A stretch of 64,000 nucleotides of DNA, from positions 5,516,212 to 5,580,211 of the forward strand of contig JBCFYV010011135.1 of assembly GCA_039000515.1 (NCBI GenBank), read 5' to 3'. The notes below the pieces were generated by a model. The model was not told the DNA's origin. It worked only from the letters and a program-made list of their open reading frames with translations, and searched no databases. Source of the DNA: Timema cristinae. Its lineage: Eukaryota; Arthropoda; Insecta; Phasmatodea; Timematidae. Position 1 is the stretch's first letter, and every line of letters begins with the position of its first letter. Shown here piece by piece: positions 33,782 through 45,380 of the stretch. The translations under genes and the position numbers were made by a program.

Positions 33782-35519
33782 GCCATACTTACGTTGGCAT
33801 AACTGTTTGGGTCTTAATATTCAAATATGCATGTTTAGAGATCCTCCTGTCAAATTGTTGGGCAAATTAGGGTTATCAGTATCGGCAACTTTGAATCCAT
33901 TACTCTTTTCCCATTTATCATTTACGCTAGGGTTTGTTTTGAAGTTCTCAATTTCTATTTACGATAGGTCAAATTAATATTATCTTGAATGTCAATTGTT
34001 GTTTTACAATCATTACATATTATTAGACACCATTTTGAGCGTCTGGAGAAGCGGGACACTTATTGCAAATGTTGTTTATATTCCTCTCTGCCGTGGGTGG
34101 TTCCCTATGCTTCGTTTGGCCTTTGGGCTATACCGTACCCCTTGCTTGGGTTTTGGGTTACTTTCTTGTTCAGCACCTAACGCGTAAATGTTTCACTCAC
34201 TCATTTGAGTTGTACTTTGTTATTCTTTTGTTAAATAAAATATAACTCTTGTTACTACCTCTGCCTATTAATTATATGTAATGGAGAAAGGCGCGGGTAG
34301 CAATCAGAACTAGACATCACACAAACATAGCAAATGATCATTCTTAATTGATCAGAACAATGCATCATACGACATTTTATTTGTTCGTGATCAATCGAAC
34401 CAAGTAATGCAACATAAGTATGATCAAATCCGTGTACCATACTTATGCGATATGTATACATGAACATCACTCACTGATACGGACTTGTTCACAACCATAT
34501 TCAGACCTAACATAGCTTAACCTTAACATAAACTTAATCTAGCCTATCCAGAACCTTTGACCTTAACATATTCACATAATTTACTCATCCTCATATGGAT
34601 AGAACGTGTAACTCCAAACTTGACATGAATTCTACTTCCTAACCTTCTGTCCATATTTGGTTTGCATATGTTCTTACACCTTATCCTGGTAGAGATGAGT
34701 TCCCACTCATCCTTACCTGCATTGACTCCTACTTCAATGAGTCTCAGGTTCTACCCCTGGTAAGATCGTACTAGGCTACCAGTTTGTCTATCAAGAGGTT
34801 GAGTAGGATACATCAACCTAACCAGTAGCGAGGCTATAACCTGGTCAAGGGTGTACCAGATGTTAAGGCTGGTTCCAATATAGGCATGTTAAAATATTAT
34901 TATTTCTATGGTAAAGTCATCAATAAAGCTATAACGCAACCTCTAGCTTGGTTCCGATAAACTGTAGCTGATGAAAATGCATGAACACATGGTGTATTTT
35001 CCAAAGTAGTAATTATAGCGCCCTAAAGTGAAAATGCTATTTTATCAGAATCCATTACAGTTATATATTATTTTAGATGTTTGTATTTTTAACATGTCCT
35101 AAATGTTCTTCTTAATGGTTTAAAAAATGTAATTGTAAATTTCACAATTCTTATATTTCACTTTTGTATTACCGATAATTTCATACATGATTATGCGCCT
35201 TAAATTACTACTTAAAGTGTTACAACTGATTTATACATTGTACACCTATTAAATATTTTATTTCAATTATATAATATCTATTATATTCAAATTATAATGA
35301 AACCGTATATTTCTAGCTAATCGATTCCCGTGTCAGGTGTTAATTTTCAACTAATTTAAGATAATTTAAATTTGAATTAAATGTTTATTTTAGTTAAAAT
35401 AAATTCAAATAAAAGGTGTAGTGAAATAATAATATACATTTTAGGTTTGCTATAGGAAATAGGTTAAAAAGCTAAAATATTTATATTGAAATAAAGCCGA
35501 TCCATGTTTTTTGCAGCTG
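33782..35519. other. Unassigned AT-rich sequence
   Basis: About 1.7 kb without recognisable genes. Short frames at 33989-34245 overlap in three frames and are not supported. The second copy is at about 45381-47117. Confidence 0.5.
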
Positions 35520-35655
35520 TCGATTTTGACAAGTTGTGTCAATTTCGACCAATTGTGTCAATGATGACAGGTTGTATTAATGTTGACAGGCTGTGTCAAT
35601 GTTGACAGGTTGTATTAATGTTTACAGGTTGTGTCAATGTTGGCAGGTAATCCTA
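35520..35655 (+). repeat. 19-bp minisatellite (TTGTGTCAATGTTGACAGG)
   Basis: About seven units alternate TTGTGTCAATG and TTGTATTAATG forms. It ends at GGCAGGTAATC. The second copy is at about 47118-47253. Confidence 0.85.
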
Positions 35656-36184
35656 TCATATAATCAATATGTTCAGAAGTTATTGGCTTTAACCTGGACT
35701 TTCTTACAAAGGAAAATTTCTGACAGCTGTACAAAACTACTATATCTACTACATATTCATACGTCAAGTCATAATATCTGCAGCAATCACTTTTGATAAT
35801 TTATATCAATACCTACACAATAATACTAAAAACATATGGAGATGTTATCATTGGTGACTGCAAATAATCTGTTGGTGTTTTCCAAAAGGTGTTCTAAATG
35901 TCCATTCGTGAGAAAATCAAGTTACAGCTAGATCCGTGCTTCCTAGACACCGAGAAGATACAGATCAACCAGGAAAAAGTAAATATATTCTTCTTACAGC
36001 TGTCAAAATTGACCTATCTCTCTTGGCGTATGAATGCATTTAAATTAAATCTGGTGGCTATTAAAACCTCTCAGGTAATGTTAACAAAATTTGAACTGAC
36101 TACAGAAACAAAAAAATAATGATGACAATACGATAATTGGTTAGAGATAAGATACATTAAATGTTGAGTATATGTACTCAAATT
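35656..36184. other. Unassigned sequence with a 73-codon frame
   Basis: A frame from 35898 (MSIREKIKLQLDPCFLDTEK) reads protein-like for about 40 codons and is shortened in the second copy by a one-base insertion after 36080. No family is recognised. GTAATG or GTAATT at about 36075 could be a splice donor after CTCTCAG. Low confidence. Confidence 0.3.
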
Positions 36185-36305
36185 TGCGTGGAGGGAGAGG
36201 GAGAAACACCCTACTGGGGTTTGAACCTAAACCCCCCTATCCCTTCTATCTCGACAAACCACGTACACGAGCCTGACATTTAGCCCGCGTGTCCCCCGAT
36301 GTGTT
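36185..36305 (-). mobile_element. Family-B SINE fragment, first copy
   Basis: In reverse orientation it shows TTTGCGTGGAGGGAGAGGGA (body), a box B (GGGTTTAGGTTCAAACCCC on the minus strand) and a degenerate head. The second copy is at about 47783-47905. Confidence 0.65.
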
Positions 36306-37299
36306 TTAAACGTGCAGTTCCTCGTGTGAGAAGAGTGTAAATTATGTGCTCTCAGATATGGCCAAGGTCGTCTAGGTGCTTGAATACACCTGTTTCCATT
36401 ATAAACATGACATATTGTTGGCCCCGTGTCATGACAGATGTTCTGGCACTAGAACGGTCTACGCCACTGAAACTGCAGGACACTGGACTGTAAACTCTGC
36501 TCTAGATGCATCACTTCAGATGCACTGCCATTTGTGGATACGGAGACTAGATGCGGGAAGGCCCTACATTTCTTCCTAATTATTTATTTAAGTGTTTCAA
36601 ATAACAAGGCTACGATATCCTAAGAACATGCTTCAAACAAACCAAGAGTGATGGTTATCAGCTGTTTCCGGTTGGCAAAAATCATCATGGCTCAACAGTC
36701 GTGAATCTAGCTTTTGGCGTGGTCTCTCCTGTTGTCAACATATTTATTCATCAGAGCATACAATAAATACTTGTTTATTGAAAAGTTAAAATTGGTAAAC
36801 CTCTAGAAACCCTCTTTCAGAATTGAGCTCTGAATGGTTATGTTTGTTTACAAAAAGATACCGAAATATTTTCTTTCAAATTCAAGTATTACTTTCAAGG
36901 ATACCAACATAGAATTGCTTAAACAATTAAATTGCAGGTACACTAAACCTCATTTGAAGCATTTTAGTCAAAGCTTAAAATAAATATAAAAGTTTCCCGG
37001 AGATTGTCCACATGGTTTCGACCGGAGAGGTAAGCGTTCAACCCCCGACGGGTGAATTGGGCCTGTTCTTTAAAATGTTTTTAGTCGTAGAAAAAAAACA
37101 CCCTAGTCAACTTTATTTCTTGGTAAATTCCCAGGGCTTGTGGCGAGACTCGGTGACAGTTCAGACGAGCTATACTATTTGTGCGATCTACATCTCAAGA
37201 CCTGAGACCTTGTTCACTATTTTCTGATGTCGGGCAGTCTCTACACATTCGCTGATTGCATCTCAACCACCCCGAGGATAATCATGGGGTACCAACTTC
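36306..37299. other. Unassigned sequence, one short SINE-like piece
   Basis: Around 37012-37075 a piece (GGTTTCGACCGGAGAGGTAA, then CAACCCCCGACGGGTGAATT) resembles a family-B head and body start. Otherwise nothing is recognised. The second copy is at about 47906-48898. Confidence 0.4.
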
Positions 37300-37470
37300 A
37301 GTGGCCGCGTGGTCTAAGATGCTACTCTCGCAATAGATTAGACTATCAACGACGAGGAGATCGAGGTTCGATCCAAGTCGGGTGTAGTAAGGGTGGTTTA
37401 TCCAACATGGTTTTCCACACTCCCTCCAAGCAAATATGGGTACACTTCCTATAAATAACATTCATCATAC
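37300..37470 (+). mobile_element. Family-B SINE, first copy
   Basis: A well-preserved head (GTGGCCGCGTGGTCTAAGAT), box B (GAGGTTCGATCCAAG) and body (GGTTTTCCACACTCCCTCC). The tail is missing, because the sequence runs into the 31-bp minisatellite. The second copy is at 48900-49060. Confidence 0.8.
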
Positions 37471-37511
37471 CTAAAACCATTACATAGGGGGTAAAAAAAA
37501 GGTAAGAAAAA

Positions 37512-38159
37512 GCTGGCAAACACCTCAACCAGCCCAATAATGTCTGGCAAACACAACCAGCCCAATGATGTCTGGCAAACACCTCAACCAGCCCAATGAT
37601 GTCTGGCTAACACCTCAACCAGCCTAATTATGTTTGGCAAACACCTCAACCAGCTCAATGAGGTCTGGCAAACACCTCAACCAGCTCAATGAGGTCTGGC
37701 AAACACCTCAACCAGCCTAATGATGTCTGGCAAACACCTCAACCAGCTCAATGAGGTCTGGCAAACACCTCAACCAGCCTAATTATGTTTGGAAAACACC
37801 TCAACCAGCCCAAAGATGTCTGGCAAACACCTCAACCAGCCCAATGATGTCTGGCTAACACCTCAACCAGCTCAATGAGGTCTGGCAAACACCTCAACCA
37901 GCCTAATTATGTTTGGAAAACACCTCAACCAGCCCAAATATGTCTGGCAAACACCTCAACCAGCCCAATGATGTCTGGCAAACACCTCAACCAGCCTAAT
38001 TATGTTTGGCAAACACCTCAACCAGCCTAATGATGTCTGGCTAACACCTCAACCAGCCTAATGATGTCTGACAAACACCTCAACCAGCCCAATGATGTCT
38101 GTAAAACACCTCAACCAGCCCAATGATGTCTGGCAAACACCTCAACCAGCCCAATGATG
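37512..38159 (+). repeat. 31-bp minisatellite, first copy (about 21 units)
   Basis: The unit is CTGGCAAACACCTCAACCAG followed by CCCAATGATGT, with variants CTCAATGAGGT and CCTAATTATGT. The array is clean and in register. The corresponding array in the second block is about 380 bp longer and much noisier. Confidence 0.95.
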
Positions 38160-38362
38160 AGAGTGTTAGCACCGGAAGACATGGATTGGCTCTTTATGTC
38201 TGGGGATCTTCCCGAGATCAGCATTATACTATTTATCAGTACACGACTAATAAACTAACCTAAATATATAATAGACACAACACCCATCCCCCCGACCGTC
38301 AGTTCATCATTGTGAAAGGGAAAACCCCAATTCCACTAATTTCCCTTTTTTCAGCCATACCT
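38160..38362. other. Unassigned spacer
   Basis: No features recognised. The second copy is at about 50137-50338. Confidence 0.4.
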
Positions 38363-38432
38363 GTAATCAAACCCCGGGACCCTAGTTCAATAGACAGACG
38401 CTTTACCGACTGAGCTGTCAGATTCACACCTA
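38363..38432 (-). repeat. tRNA-like SINE head of a third type, first copy
   Basis: On the minus strand, CAGCTCAGTCGGTAAAGCG (box A) and CCGGGGTTTGATTAC (box B) are spaced as in a tRNA. This head differs from families A and B. The second copy is at about 50339-50408. Confidence 0.55.
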
Positions 38433-39069
38433 TTACGCTAATGGATATAGTAAGGATGTAGGACCTAGGATTGAAATTAAATTTACTCACCTGGAGGAAG
38501 GTTAAGTAACCGCTGAGGAAAGATCTCCCCGAGTATATCCAACAGCGATGTGAATTCAGACCTGCTATATAGAAGGTTTTTGTAAAAAAAGAAAACCTTT
38601 TAGAACGTATTTCCTACAAAAATAAGTGTTTACCAAAAGCTATTCGTTATTTAAACGCCGACAGAGTTAGTTTTACAAAAAGTTTTTAAAGAATTCTGTC
38701 ATAAAATGAAGAGTAAGAGCACAAACATGCATATGCCCCCCTTCGTGATTTCGATATATCAATACCCAGGAGACCTATCTAAGCCCGTGTTTTAACTATG
38801 AACTAACAGATACAATCATCTTACCTGTGTGATATAACTCGCTGCTGGCGACACAGATGTCACGGGGAGACAAACACTGCCCACATTTTGTCAACAGGGA
38901 ATAAGAATAGAACTCGCGACGCAGGCGCAACTCATGTTTTCCCCGAAACTTTTGGCAAGATGAGAGTTCTGTACTTGGCCCGTTACAATAACATCAAGTT
39001 CGACCCTTGGAGTTGTAGGCCTGCTCAAACACCCCTCCTGTGTTATAGTCAGTGCACAGTACTGGTCGA
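38433..39069. other. Unassigned sequence
   Basis: No gene recognised. The second copy is at about 50409-51045. Confidence 0.45.
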
Positions 39070-39130
39070 CCTTTGTAGTCTCGCCCGAGGTTCGTGGGTT
39101 CAAACCCAGTCAGGGGTAAGGGTTTCCGAG
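39070..39130 (+). repeat. tRNA-like head fragment, first copy
   Basis: GTGGGTTCAAACCCAG gives a box B in a degenerate SINE head. The second copy is at about 51046-51106. Confidence 0.4.
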
Positions 39131-39374
39131 CGGTCATTTCCACATTTTAAAGTAACTTTATTGGGATTTAGCGTTTAGTAATTTTTTTTAAATGTTTTTA
39201 TAAATACAAAGACAATATATAAATAATTAGGTAATGTTACTATGACTCAATTTATGAATTCTTTGATAACTCTTAAAGAAATACCTGCCATAACTGAGTC
39301 ATAGTAGTGTATTGAGAACATCTGGCATGACACGACATTGTCCCCACAGCTGACTGGAGATGCAGCAACCAGGT

Positions 39375-39545
39375 CTGGACGTATGGTAGCAAGGGGAGCA
39401 GGCAAAGTGATAGACAACAAAGTGGCTGACACGAGAGGACAAAGTGGTAGACACACGAAGAAAAGACGCGGACCAAGTGATAGACAAGCTCATATATAGG
39501 AGTACAAAGTGATAGACAACCAAGCGGTCGACATGAAAGGGCTAA
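39375..39545 (-). repeat. Degenerate repeat (CAAAGTGATAGACAA), polymorphic between copies
   Basis: CAAAGTGATAGACAA and CAAAGTGGTAGACAC recur four or five times. In the second block copy about 70 bases are absent, with the breakpoints inside these repeats. This fits unequal exchange or slippage. Confidence 0.7.
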
Positions 39546-39739
39546 TTGCTCGACAAACTTTGATATCATCCAGTTAAGAGTGGGCTAAGTGACAGAACAG
39601 TTAATTCAATACACGATTGTTCTTGTTTACACTCAAATTTTTTTTCCCACAATCCGTCAGCTTAACCTCACACTACTTGACATATTTTTGTAGGGCTTGT
39701 TAAAGTAAAAATGTAGGTGAGAATAACTTTAACTAATGA

Positions 39740-40052
39740 TTACCTTATATTATTATTATTATTATTATTATTAGCACCGCGTCTTACTACCCGTTCGGGT
39801 TATACGCACTTACGCTAATGTGTAATGGTAGGGTGTTTGTGAGATGAACTGAAGGACCTACAGTTTAACGTGGAATCCGAACCACGGTGGAGGCCTGGCA
39901 CTCCACACATTCACAAGATGTCTTGTCAGAGGTGAAGGAAGGGTTTGGTAATCAGATAAATCTGTGCCAGGACCGAGGATTGAACCCCGGCCGCCAGCAC
40001 AGAAGTCTGACACCTTACCTCTAGACCACCAGGTCACCGATTTTACCTTATA
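39740..40052 (-). mobile_element. Family-A SINE with target-site duplication, first copy
   Basis: In reverse orientation: (TTA)n at 39750, then the shared tail TAGCACCGCGTCTTACTACC, then body and head. TTACCTTATA occurs at 39740-39749 and 40043-40052. The second block carries the same insertion at about 51655-51962. Confidence 0.9.
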
Positions 40053-40407
40053 AAAGAATATCACAAATTGAACAGTCACAATTAATTCTCCAACGCTGGC
40101 TGCAACCTTAGATAACAGTGAGCGCTGGTCCACACTTATGAACTAGCGTGTTTTTATATTAATAGATTAGAGGGGAGGAGGGTATAATTTAGAGAAAATA
40201 TGCCCACATTTTCATGAAGAAAGAGTTGAAAACCATTGAGTAAAAATTCCTTAATGGAAAACTTGAAATTTGACAACAGATTTAAAATAGTATGTAAAGT
40301 TAGTAACCGGCAATAAACGACAATAAAAATAATTTATATTATTTTTCAAATAGGTAATTTTAATATCCAGCCTGAATATTTAGTGTTAGATATTTTCAAT
40401 TTTTAAC
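40053..40407. other. AT-rich spacer
   Basis: No features recognised. The second copy is at about 51963-52317. Confidence 0.5.
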
Positions 40408-40664
40408 ACCGCGTTATACCTATTAGAGAGCTACTACCCGTTCGCGTTATACGCCTATATACTAACTACGCTAATGTGTTAAGGATGAGTAAAGTTGAAT
40501 TTAGAGGAAATGCGCCCACTTTTTCGTGGAGTGAGAGTGGAAAGCCATTTATGATAACCTACCTTTAGTCCACCCGACTGGGATCGAGCCCTGATCTCCC
40601 TTTTATCAGCAGTCGAGTCTATTGCGAAAAGAGCGTGTTAGACCTTACGGCCACTGAAGCAGAG
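40408..40664 (-). mobile_element. Family-B SINE, first copy
   Basis: It has the tail motif in reverse (CACCGCG, then CTACTACCCGTTCGCGTTAT), the TTTTTCGTGGAGTGAGAGTG body, a box B (GGGCTCGATCCCAG on the minus strand) and a head (GGCCGTAAGGTCTAACACGC). The second copy is at 52318-52574. Confidence 0.8.
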
Positions 40665-41043
40665 GCTACTTATCTCACTGGCCGTTAAGGGTATTCACAA
40701 TGTCTCTAACTATTCAGCCAAGAATGTAGGGATAGGGGCAAGGTTTTATCTATATTCAAGAAAATTCACCAAAATTCCTCTATATGGAGGATAAACGTTA
40801 ATTTAACAGAATATTCAAATCTTCTTTTTCTTGATAAGGTTCCTTGACTTGTTAAATTAAAATATTAAATTATATATTTTCTTAAGGATTATATCATATC
40901 ACCTAGGCTAAACTTATAAATATAGTTACCATAATATATAATGATTAAGTAATTAGCTCCCGCTAATAGCATAATACTATAAAAATAAACTTACAAAATG
41001 CAAGCATGTAATCATGGTCATGGCTTTCTTCCCCCATTCACTG
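40665..41043. other. AT-rich spacer
   Basis: No features recognised. The second copy is at about 52575-52961. Confidence 0.5.
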
Positions 41044-41165
41044 CAGTCCTACCCGCGTCGGTGGTCGTATGATCATAAGGCTTCGCTCGCGTATTACATT
41101 GAAATGCCGGTAACAAAGAGACCGGGTTCGGATCTCAGTTGGGTATACTGACCCATTAAAAAAAT
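41044..41165 (+). mobile_element. Family-B SINE head, first copy
   Basis: The head GCGTCGGTGGTCGTATGATC and box B GGGTTCGGATCTCAG are followed by GGGTATACTGACCC. The second copy (52962-53072) lacks one G in box B. Confidence 0.65.
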
Positions 41166-41312
41166 CACTACACCATTGCGTTAGTGGTGATACAGAACTA
41201 TGGGTACATTTTGATATTTATTAAGAGTTTCTACAAGGTTTTTTTTACTAACAAGAGAGTAGGTATATTTATTTTAACTACGTCCTATATTTATTTATTT
41301 TTCCTTAGAGTT

Positions 41313-41505
41313 TTTCTACCCACTCGGAGTATAACCATATGAACTAATCACACTTATGAATTAATGATGAAAGTGTATTTAGACTAAGTGAACCCACACA
41401 TGCATGGAGGGAAAATGGAAAACCACTGAGGAAAAACAACTATCAGTACACCTGGGCAGGATTTGAACCCCTATCTCACCGTCAACAGTCAACATAGTCC
41501 AGAAA
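41313..41505 (-). mobile_element. Family-B SINE fragment, first copy
   Basis: Reverse orientation: a degraded tail (CTACCCACTCGGAGTATAAC), body (CATGGAGGGAAAATGGAAAA) and box B (GGGGTTCAAATCCTG on the minus strand). The second copy is at about 53225-53418. Confidence 0.7.
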
Positions 41506-41649
41506 CTCATTCAATACTTTTTTTTCTATCCTAAGGCGGCAGCAAAGGTTGTTTATGGATTCCTTCTAATATGTCACTTCCTGATTACTCGACCAAAAGT
41601 TTGAGGTCAAGAATTAAGAAGTCTTCCAAATTTTGGAATATTCTTCTTA

Positions 41650-42060
41650 GGGGTGGCTAAAGGGCTGAGTGAACCGGGTGGATGCCCGGGACGCAAGCTC
41701 GAGGGGGCGCCAAACATTCACCAACCTAACCTAATGTAGCCTTGGCGTTATAATGAAGTTGCTAAGAATAAAAATTGTTCCCTTTTTGATACTACTAAAT
41801 TTACTATAAATTGGTATAATTTTATGAAGTGTATAAAATAGGATATAGTGCAACCATTAAAAAGTTATTTTACGTCCGCTATCCGAAACAAATGGCGCTC
41901 TAAAACAGTTTTTTGCAAATATATCGTACATCGTTCATTTATCAAGGTGTTTGTCACAAAATATAGAGAGGGTAACATTGCGTACAAAACATGTCCTCAT
42001 AGTTTTCTTTGTAATCCTAACCGTTTTCGAATAATCTCGCAGTGAAACGTTTAGAGCATG
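41650..42060 (+). repeat. Dispersed repeat family D, first copy
   Basis: It starts near AGGGGTGGCTAAAGGGCTGA and GAACCGGGTGGATGCCCGGG, and ends near TTTGTAATCCTAACCGTTTT and GCAGTGAAACG. A diverged copy occurs in reverse orientation at about 59440-59830. It is probably a mobile element of unknown class. The 65-codon frame at 41848 is not supported. Confidence 0.6.
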
Positions 42061-42087
42061 AGCCATTTGTGGGATTTCCATTCCGAT

Positions 42088-42240
42088 TATCTGTATCACG
42101 CCGGTACAGGCCTAGGCTACGTTAGGTTTGGAACTGCCATGTTGACTACATCACGCCCGGTAACAGCCTAGCTAGTAGTTTGGAACTGCCATGTTTGACT
42201 ACTATCACGCCGGTAAAGGCTAGCTACGTTAGCCGGCATT
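42088..42240 (+). repeat. Three-unit tandem repeat of about 55 bp, first copy
   Basis: TATCACGCCGGTA, GCCTAGCTA or GCCTAGGCTACGTTAG, and TTTGGAACTGCCATGTTGAC recur three times. The units of the two block copies differ by many small indels. The second copy is at about 54003-54150. Confidence 0.75.
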
Positions 42241-42307
42241 TCCTTAACCATTTTAATACTAATGGAAATATTGCAACTAAATCTGAACAAGAGTACGTTT
42301 GATGTGT

Positions 42308-42703
42308 GAGAAATGAAAGAAATGTTTCTGTAGTATGGCGACTAAATGTTGCGACACGGTTAGTGGTCCGCCATTCAGCCAGACTCTCTACTGGTCTGGA
42401 GTGGCATATTGTCGATGGTTTCAGACATTTCTTCAGGAAAATGCTGCTATTCTTGGCTACACTTGGTTATCTGACGAGGCGTGATTTCACCTGTCAGGAT
42501 ACGTTAATTCTGAAAAGTCCCGTATTTGGGCAAGTGAAAATCCCAATGTGATACATGAAGATCCCCTTCATTCAGAGAAGATTGGTGTGGGATTCCCGGT
42601 GACACATAATTGGTCCCATCTTCTTCGATACAACCACACAACAGTCGCATGTAGAAAAATCTCCAACACCTTTGTAAATCAATTGGACGACGACGAACTC
42701 TCC
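42308..42703 (+). pseudogene. Mariner-type transposase fragment, first copy, cut by the gap
   Basis: It corresponds to 54218-54614 of the more complete copy and ends at the N gap in the middle of the gene. See that entry for domain evidence. A two-base difference near 42636 (CCACACAAC versus CCATCACAAC) shifts the frame relative to the second copy. Confidence 0.7.
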
Positions 42704-42803
42704 NNNNNNNNNNNNNNNNNNNNNNNNNNNNNNNNNNNNNNNNNNNNNNNNNNNNNNNNNNNNNNNNNNNNNNNNNNNNNNNNNNNNNNNNNNNNNNNNN
42801 NNN
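42704..42803. other. Assembly gap of 100 Ns
   Basis: Exactly 100 N, the conventional size for a gap of unknown length. The sequence on its left repeats the sequence to its right, so the real gap may be negative (an overlap). Confidence 0.99.
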
Positions 42804-43705
42804 TTCACAAACACTCATGAACTTTTCACGAAAGTTTCTAGCGTTCACGAACATGCGTTCTAGTCTAAAACTCACAGGAGTTTCGACACAACAACCAAAC
42901 TCTTAACTGAAAATGACAGCTCAGCTAAACGCTCCAACCTGTAGATCCTGCTATTCCCATTGAAAAACACTCGTTTCAGATTATAATCCTAGCAAAAGGC
43001 TAACAGTTTACCAGTCATCGTATAGATACTGATTCCGACATCCTAAGTACCATTGTAATATAGATTATATTTAAATGTAGGAGTTATTGTTTATTTTAAG
43101 ATAGAATCTCATATTTCAACTTACGTCAACATAAATAAATAGGCGTCAACATACACCAATAAGCTTCAACAAACTACACAAGACCTCACCAGACTTCACC
43201 AGACCTCAGTTAGACTTCTACAGACTTAAACATTAATGGATATATTTCAACAGACTTCAACACACTTAAACCAGACTTCCACATACTTCAACATATTATC
43301 CAAACAGACATCGAGATGCATCAACATTCTTCAGCATACTTTGACAAGCTTCAACAACACTTTATCAGGCCTAAAAAGACCTGAACTGACGTCAGACGTC
43401 AACAAACTTAAACAGACTTAACCAAATTTAATCATAGCTCATTAAGTATAGCAAACACAATATCTAAGCGTCAATTAACAATTTTTAATGCATAAGATCA
43501 TTCATTGATCACAGACATACATCTTACATGATAGAGTAATGTACCATACTTATGAAACATTTGATTATCGTTCATGGATTAGAATACTCCTAATGCATGC
43601 CTTCATAAAACCAGTCTATCAAATAACCGTATCATCTCACATTCATCCATCCATCCATACATACATACATATATACATATAAAATTAAGCTTAAACATAA
43701 CATTA

Positions 43706-43770
43706 TATACACAAGTCAACATACATACATACATACATACATACATACATACATACATACGTACGTACAT
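43706..43770. repeat. (CATA)n microsatellite, second copy
   Basis: Counterpart of 32108-32172. Confidence 0.95.
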
Positions 43771-43834
43771 ATCATATAGCCAAATAGACATACATAATAT
43801 ATACCATTATAGAACCTTCATACATACATATTCT

Positions 43835-44122
43835 ATGCTTCCACTAAAATATAAAGAAAGAGTTTTGGAGAGACTACCACAATACGAAGAAGAACCTGGA
43901 AGAAACGTGGATGTAAACGGAAGTCTAACAAACTACCTCAAAGAAATGCGTTACGCCAATGAATATACCGGTAGTGAAGTACGAGGCCGCAAGAAAAGGC
44001 TGAAAGTACCAGCTGGGAAAAGTGTTTTTGTGGCAGACTTCATAATGTCGGCAGGCAAAAGCAGTTCATCATCTGACGATGATGAAATATATCAGGTATC
44101 CAGTCACAAGAACAGGCAATAG
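43835..44122 (+). CDS. Hypothetical protein fragment, second copy
   Basis: Identical, as far as I can read, to the 95-codon frame at 32237. It ends in the same serine/aspartate cluster and is followed after 20 bases by the second frame at 44143. If this block is an allelic overlap, it is the same locus counted twice. Confidence 0.35.
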   Translation: MLPLKYKERVLERLPQYEEEPGRNVDVNGSLTNYLKEMRYANEYTGSEVRGRKKRLKVPAGKSVFVADFIMSAGKSSSSSDDDEIYQVSSHKNRQ

Positions 44123-44142
44123 AAGAAGAGATCTGGGAGAAA

Positions 44143-44388
44143 ATGAAATTCTTATACGATAGAGGCGTGGACAATTTTTTCATAGGAAAGGTGCTGAGAC
44201 TGATAAATCCGGTACAGAAATACCTTGAAACTTTTCTTCGACAATCTGCAAAGATAGCCAAGATTTATATATTTCCCAATGTAGCTGATGAGTTTAAGTT
44301 TCAGCACTTTCATATATTTGATTCGAGTTCGTTTCGAATTGAAAACGTGGGATTCACACACTCTTACTTATTAACATTCATTGATTAA
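44143..44388 (+). CDS. Hypothetical protein fragment, intact form
   Basis: An 81-codon frame (KFLYDRGVDNFFIGKVLRL, later KIYIFPNVADEFKFQHFHIF) ends at a TAA. It stays open upstream of its ATG (EEEIWEK), with codons in a different phase from the preceding frame. It may be the next exon, or the continuation after a frameshift. It is broken in the first copy by one missing T. No domain is recognised. Confidence 0.35.
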   Translation: MKFLYDRGVDNFFIGKVLRLINPVQKYLETFLRQSAKIAKIYIFPNVADEFKFQHFHIFDSSSFRIENVGFTHSYLLTFID

Positions 44389-45191
44389 AACCATACATAA
44401 TGTCTATACAACATTTGATCATCCTTCATTGATCATGTAACCTTGTTACAACATGGATACGAAGAGGTTGTTTAACTCACCGACCCGGCCTCTGTTGACC
44501 TGTCCTGGCACGATCACAACTCGTCTTACACACCACTACAACACACAGCACTATCAAAATTAGACTGACTCTAGGAAATAGGTTCGCTCCCAACACTGTC
44601 AGTTGTTCCACGCCCAAGACAACTGCAGTGTGCGCGAACTTAATGCGCGCCACCCGAGCGTGTTCGTAAATTCTGTGAACTATGGTTGAGCGCAAGTTTG
44701 AAGGCGTGTGGATCAGTTGAGCATGTTCTAGAACCCCATACCTCTTTCCCTATCCCTCTGTTCCCGCGGCTCGAGAGCACATGCCACTTCTACAGGATAT
44801 ACCTGGTATGGACACACATTACGCTCTGACTTCAAGGTGAGAAACCTGATTATTGGATAGGCTTGCTAAATTATTCTAAATTCCTTTTGGCACTAAATCT
44901 TTATCTTTCAAAATTATCGTTCTGGACTTATATATTTTTATATGTATATTTTTATTGTCACTTCATTACGGCCAAATGTTATTCTTCGCCCTTAAGACAT
45001 GATGGGCGACCAGCCACAAAAAACCTTTGCTTGTCACATGGTGTTTAGTGGAAGACATTGTGGGATTGTGGTCATAAACTTTAAATTTACTAAATCCGTC
45101 TCACGGATATGTTTCAAGATCTGTTCACCGCCATCTTGGGGGCAGCTATGAAATTCATAAGATATGTTTACGCTTCTTTTGAGCTTTGTTA

Positions 45192-45380
45192 TTTAAAGTT
45201 GAAATAGCTTGTTATTGTTGGATACCTTGTATTGAATGTTACCTAAAAGTGGGGCCGCAAGTCGGCAGGTTGATATTATAATATGGGCATACCATGTATT
45301 ATATAAAGTTGAAATAGCTTGTTATTGTTGGACGCCTAGTATTAAATGTTACTAAAAGGTGGGGCCGCGAGTCGGCAAGT
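45192..45380 (+). repeat. 110-bp tandem duplication, second copy
   Basis: Counterpart of 33593-33781. Confidence 0.85.

Larger units (their letters stand above)
31206..42703. repeat. First copy of an 11.5-kb block (end of the left contig)
   Basis: The whole segment aligns to 42804-54614 in the same orientation with a starting offset of 11598. It ends exactly at the N gap, and its left limit corresponds exactly to the first base after the gap. That is the geometry of a dovetail overlap between two contigs. Differences are few: scattered single-base changes, a minisatellite length change and a net 65-bp deletion in the second copy. Confidence 0.95.

Noticed and set aside
33989..34245. Three overlapping 60-63-codon frames, repeated at 45588-45844.
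   Set aside because: They overlap in different frames on the same strand, with no domain or conserved pattern, so at most one could be real and none is favoured.
41848..42045. A 65-codon basic frame, repeated at 53759.
   Set aside because: It lies inside dispersed repeat family D, whose reverse copy at 59.4-59.8 kb does not keep the frame.
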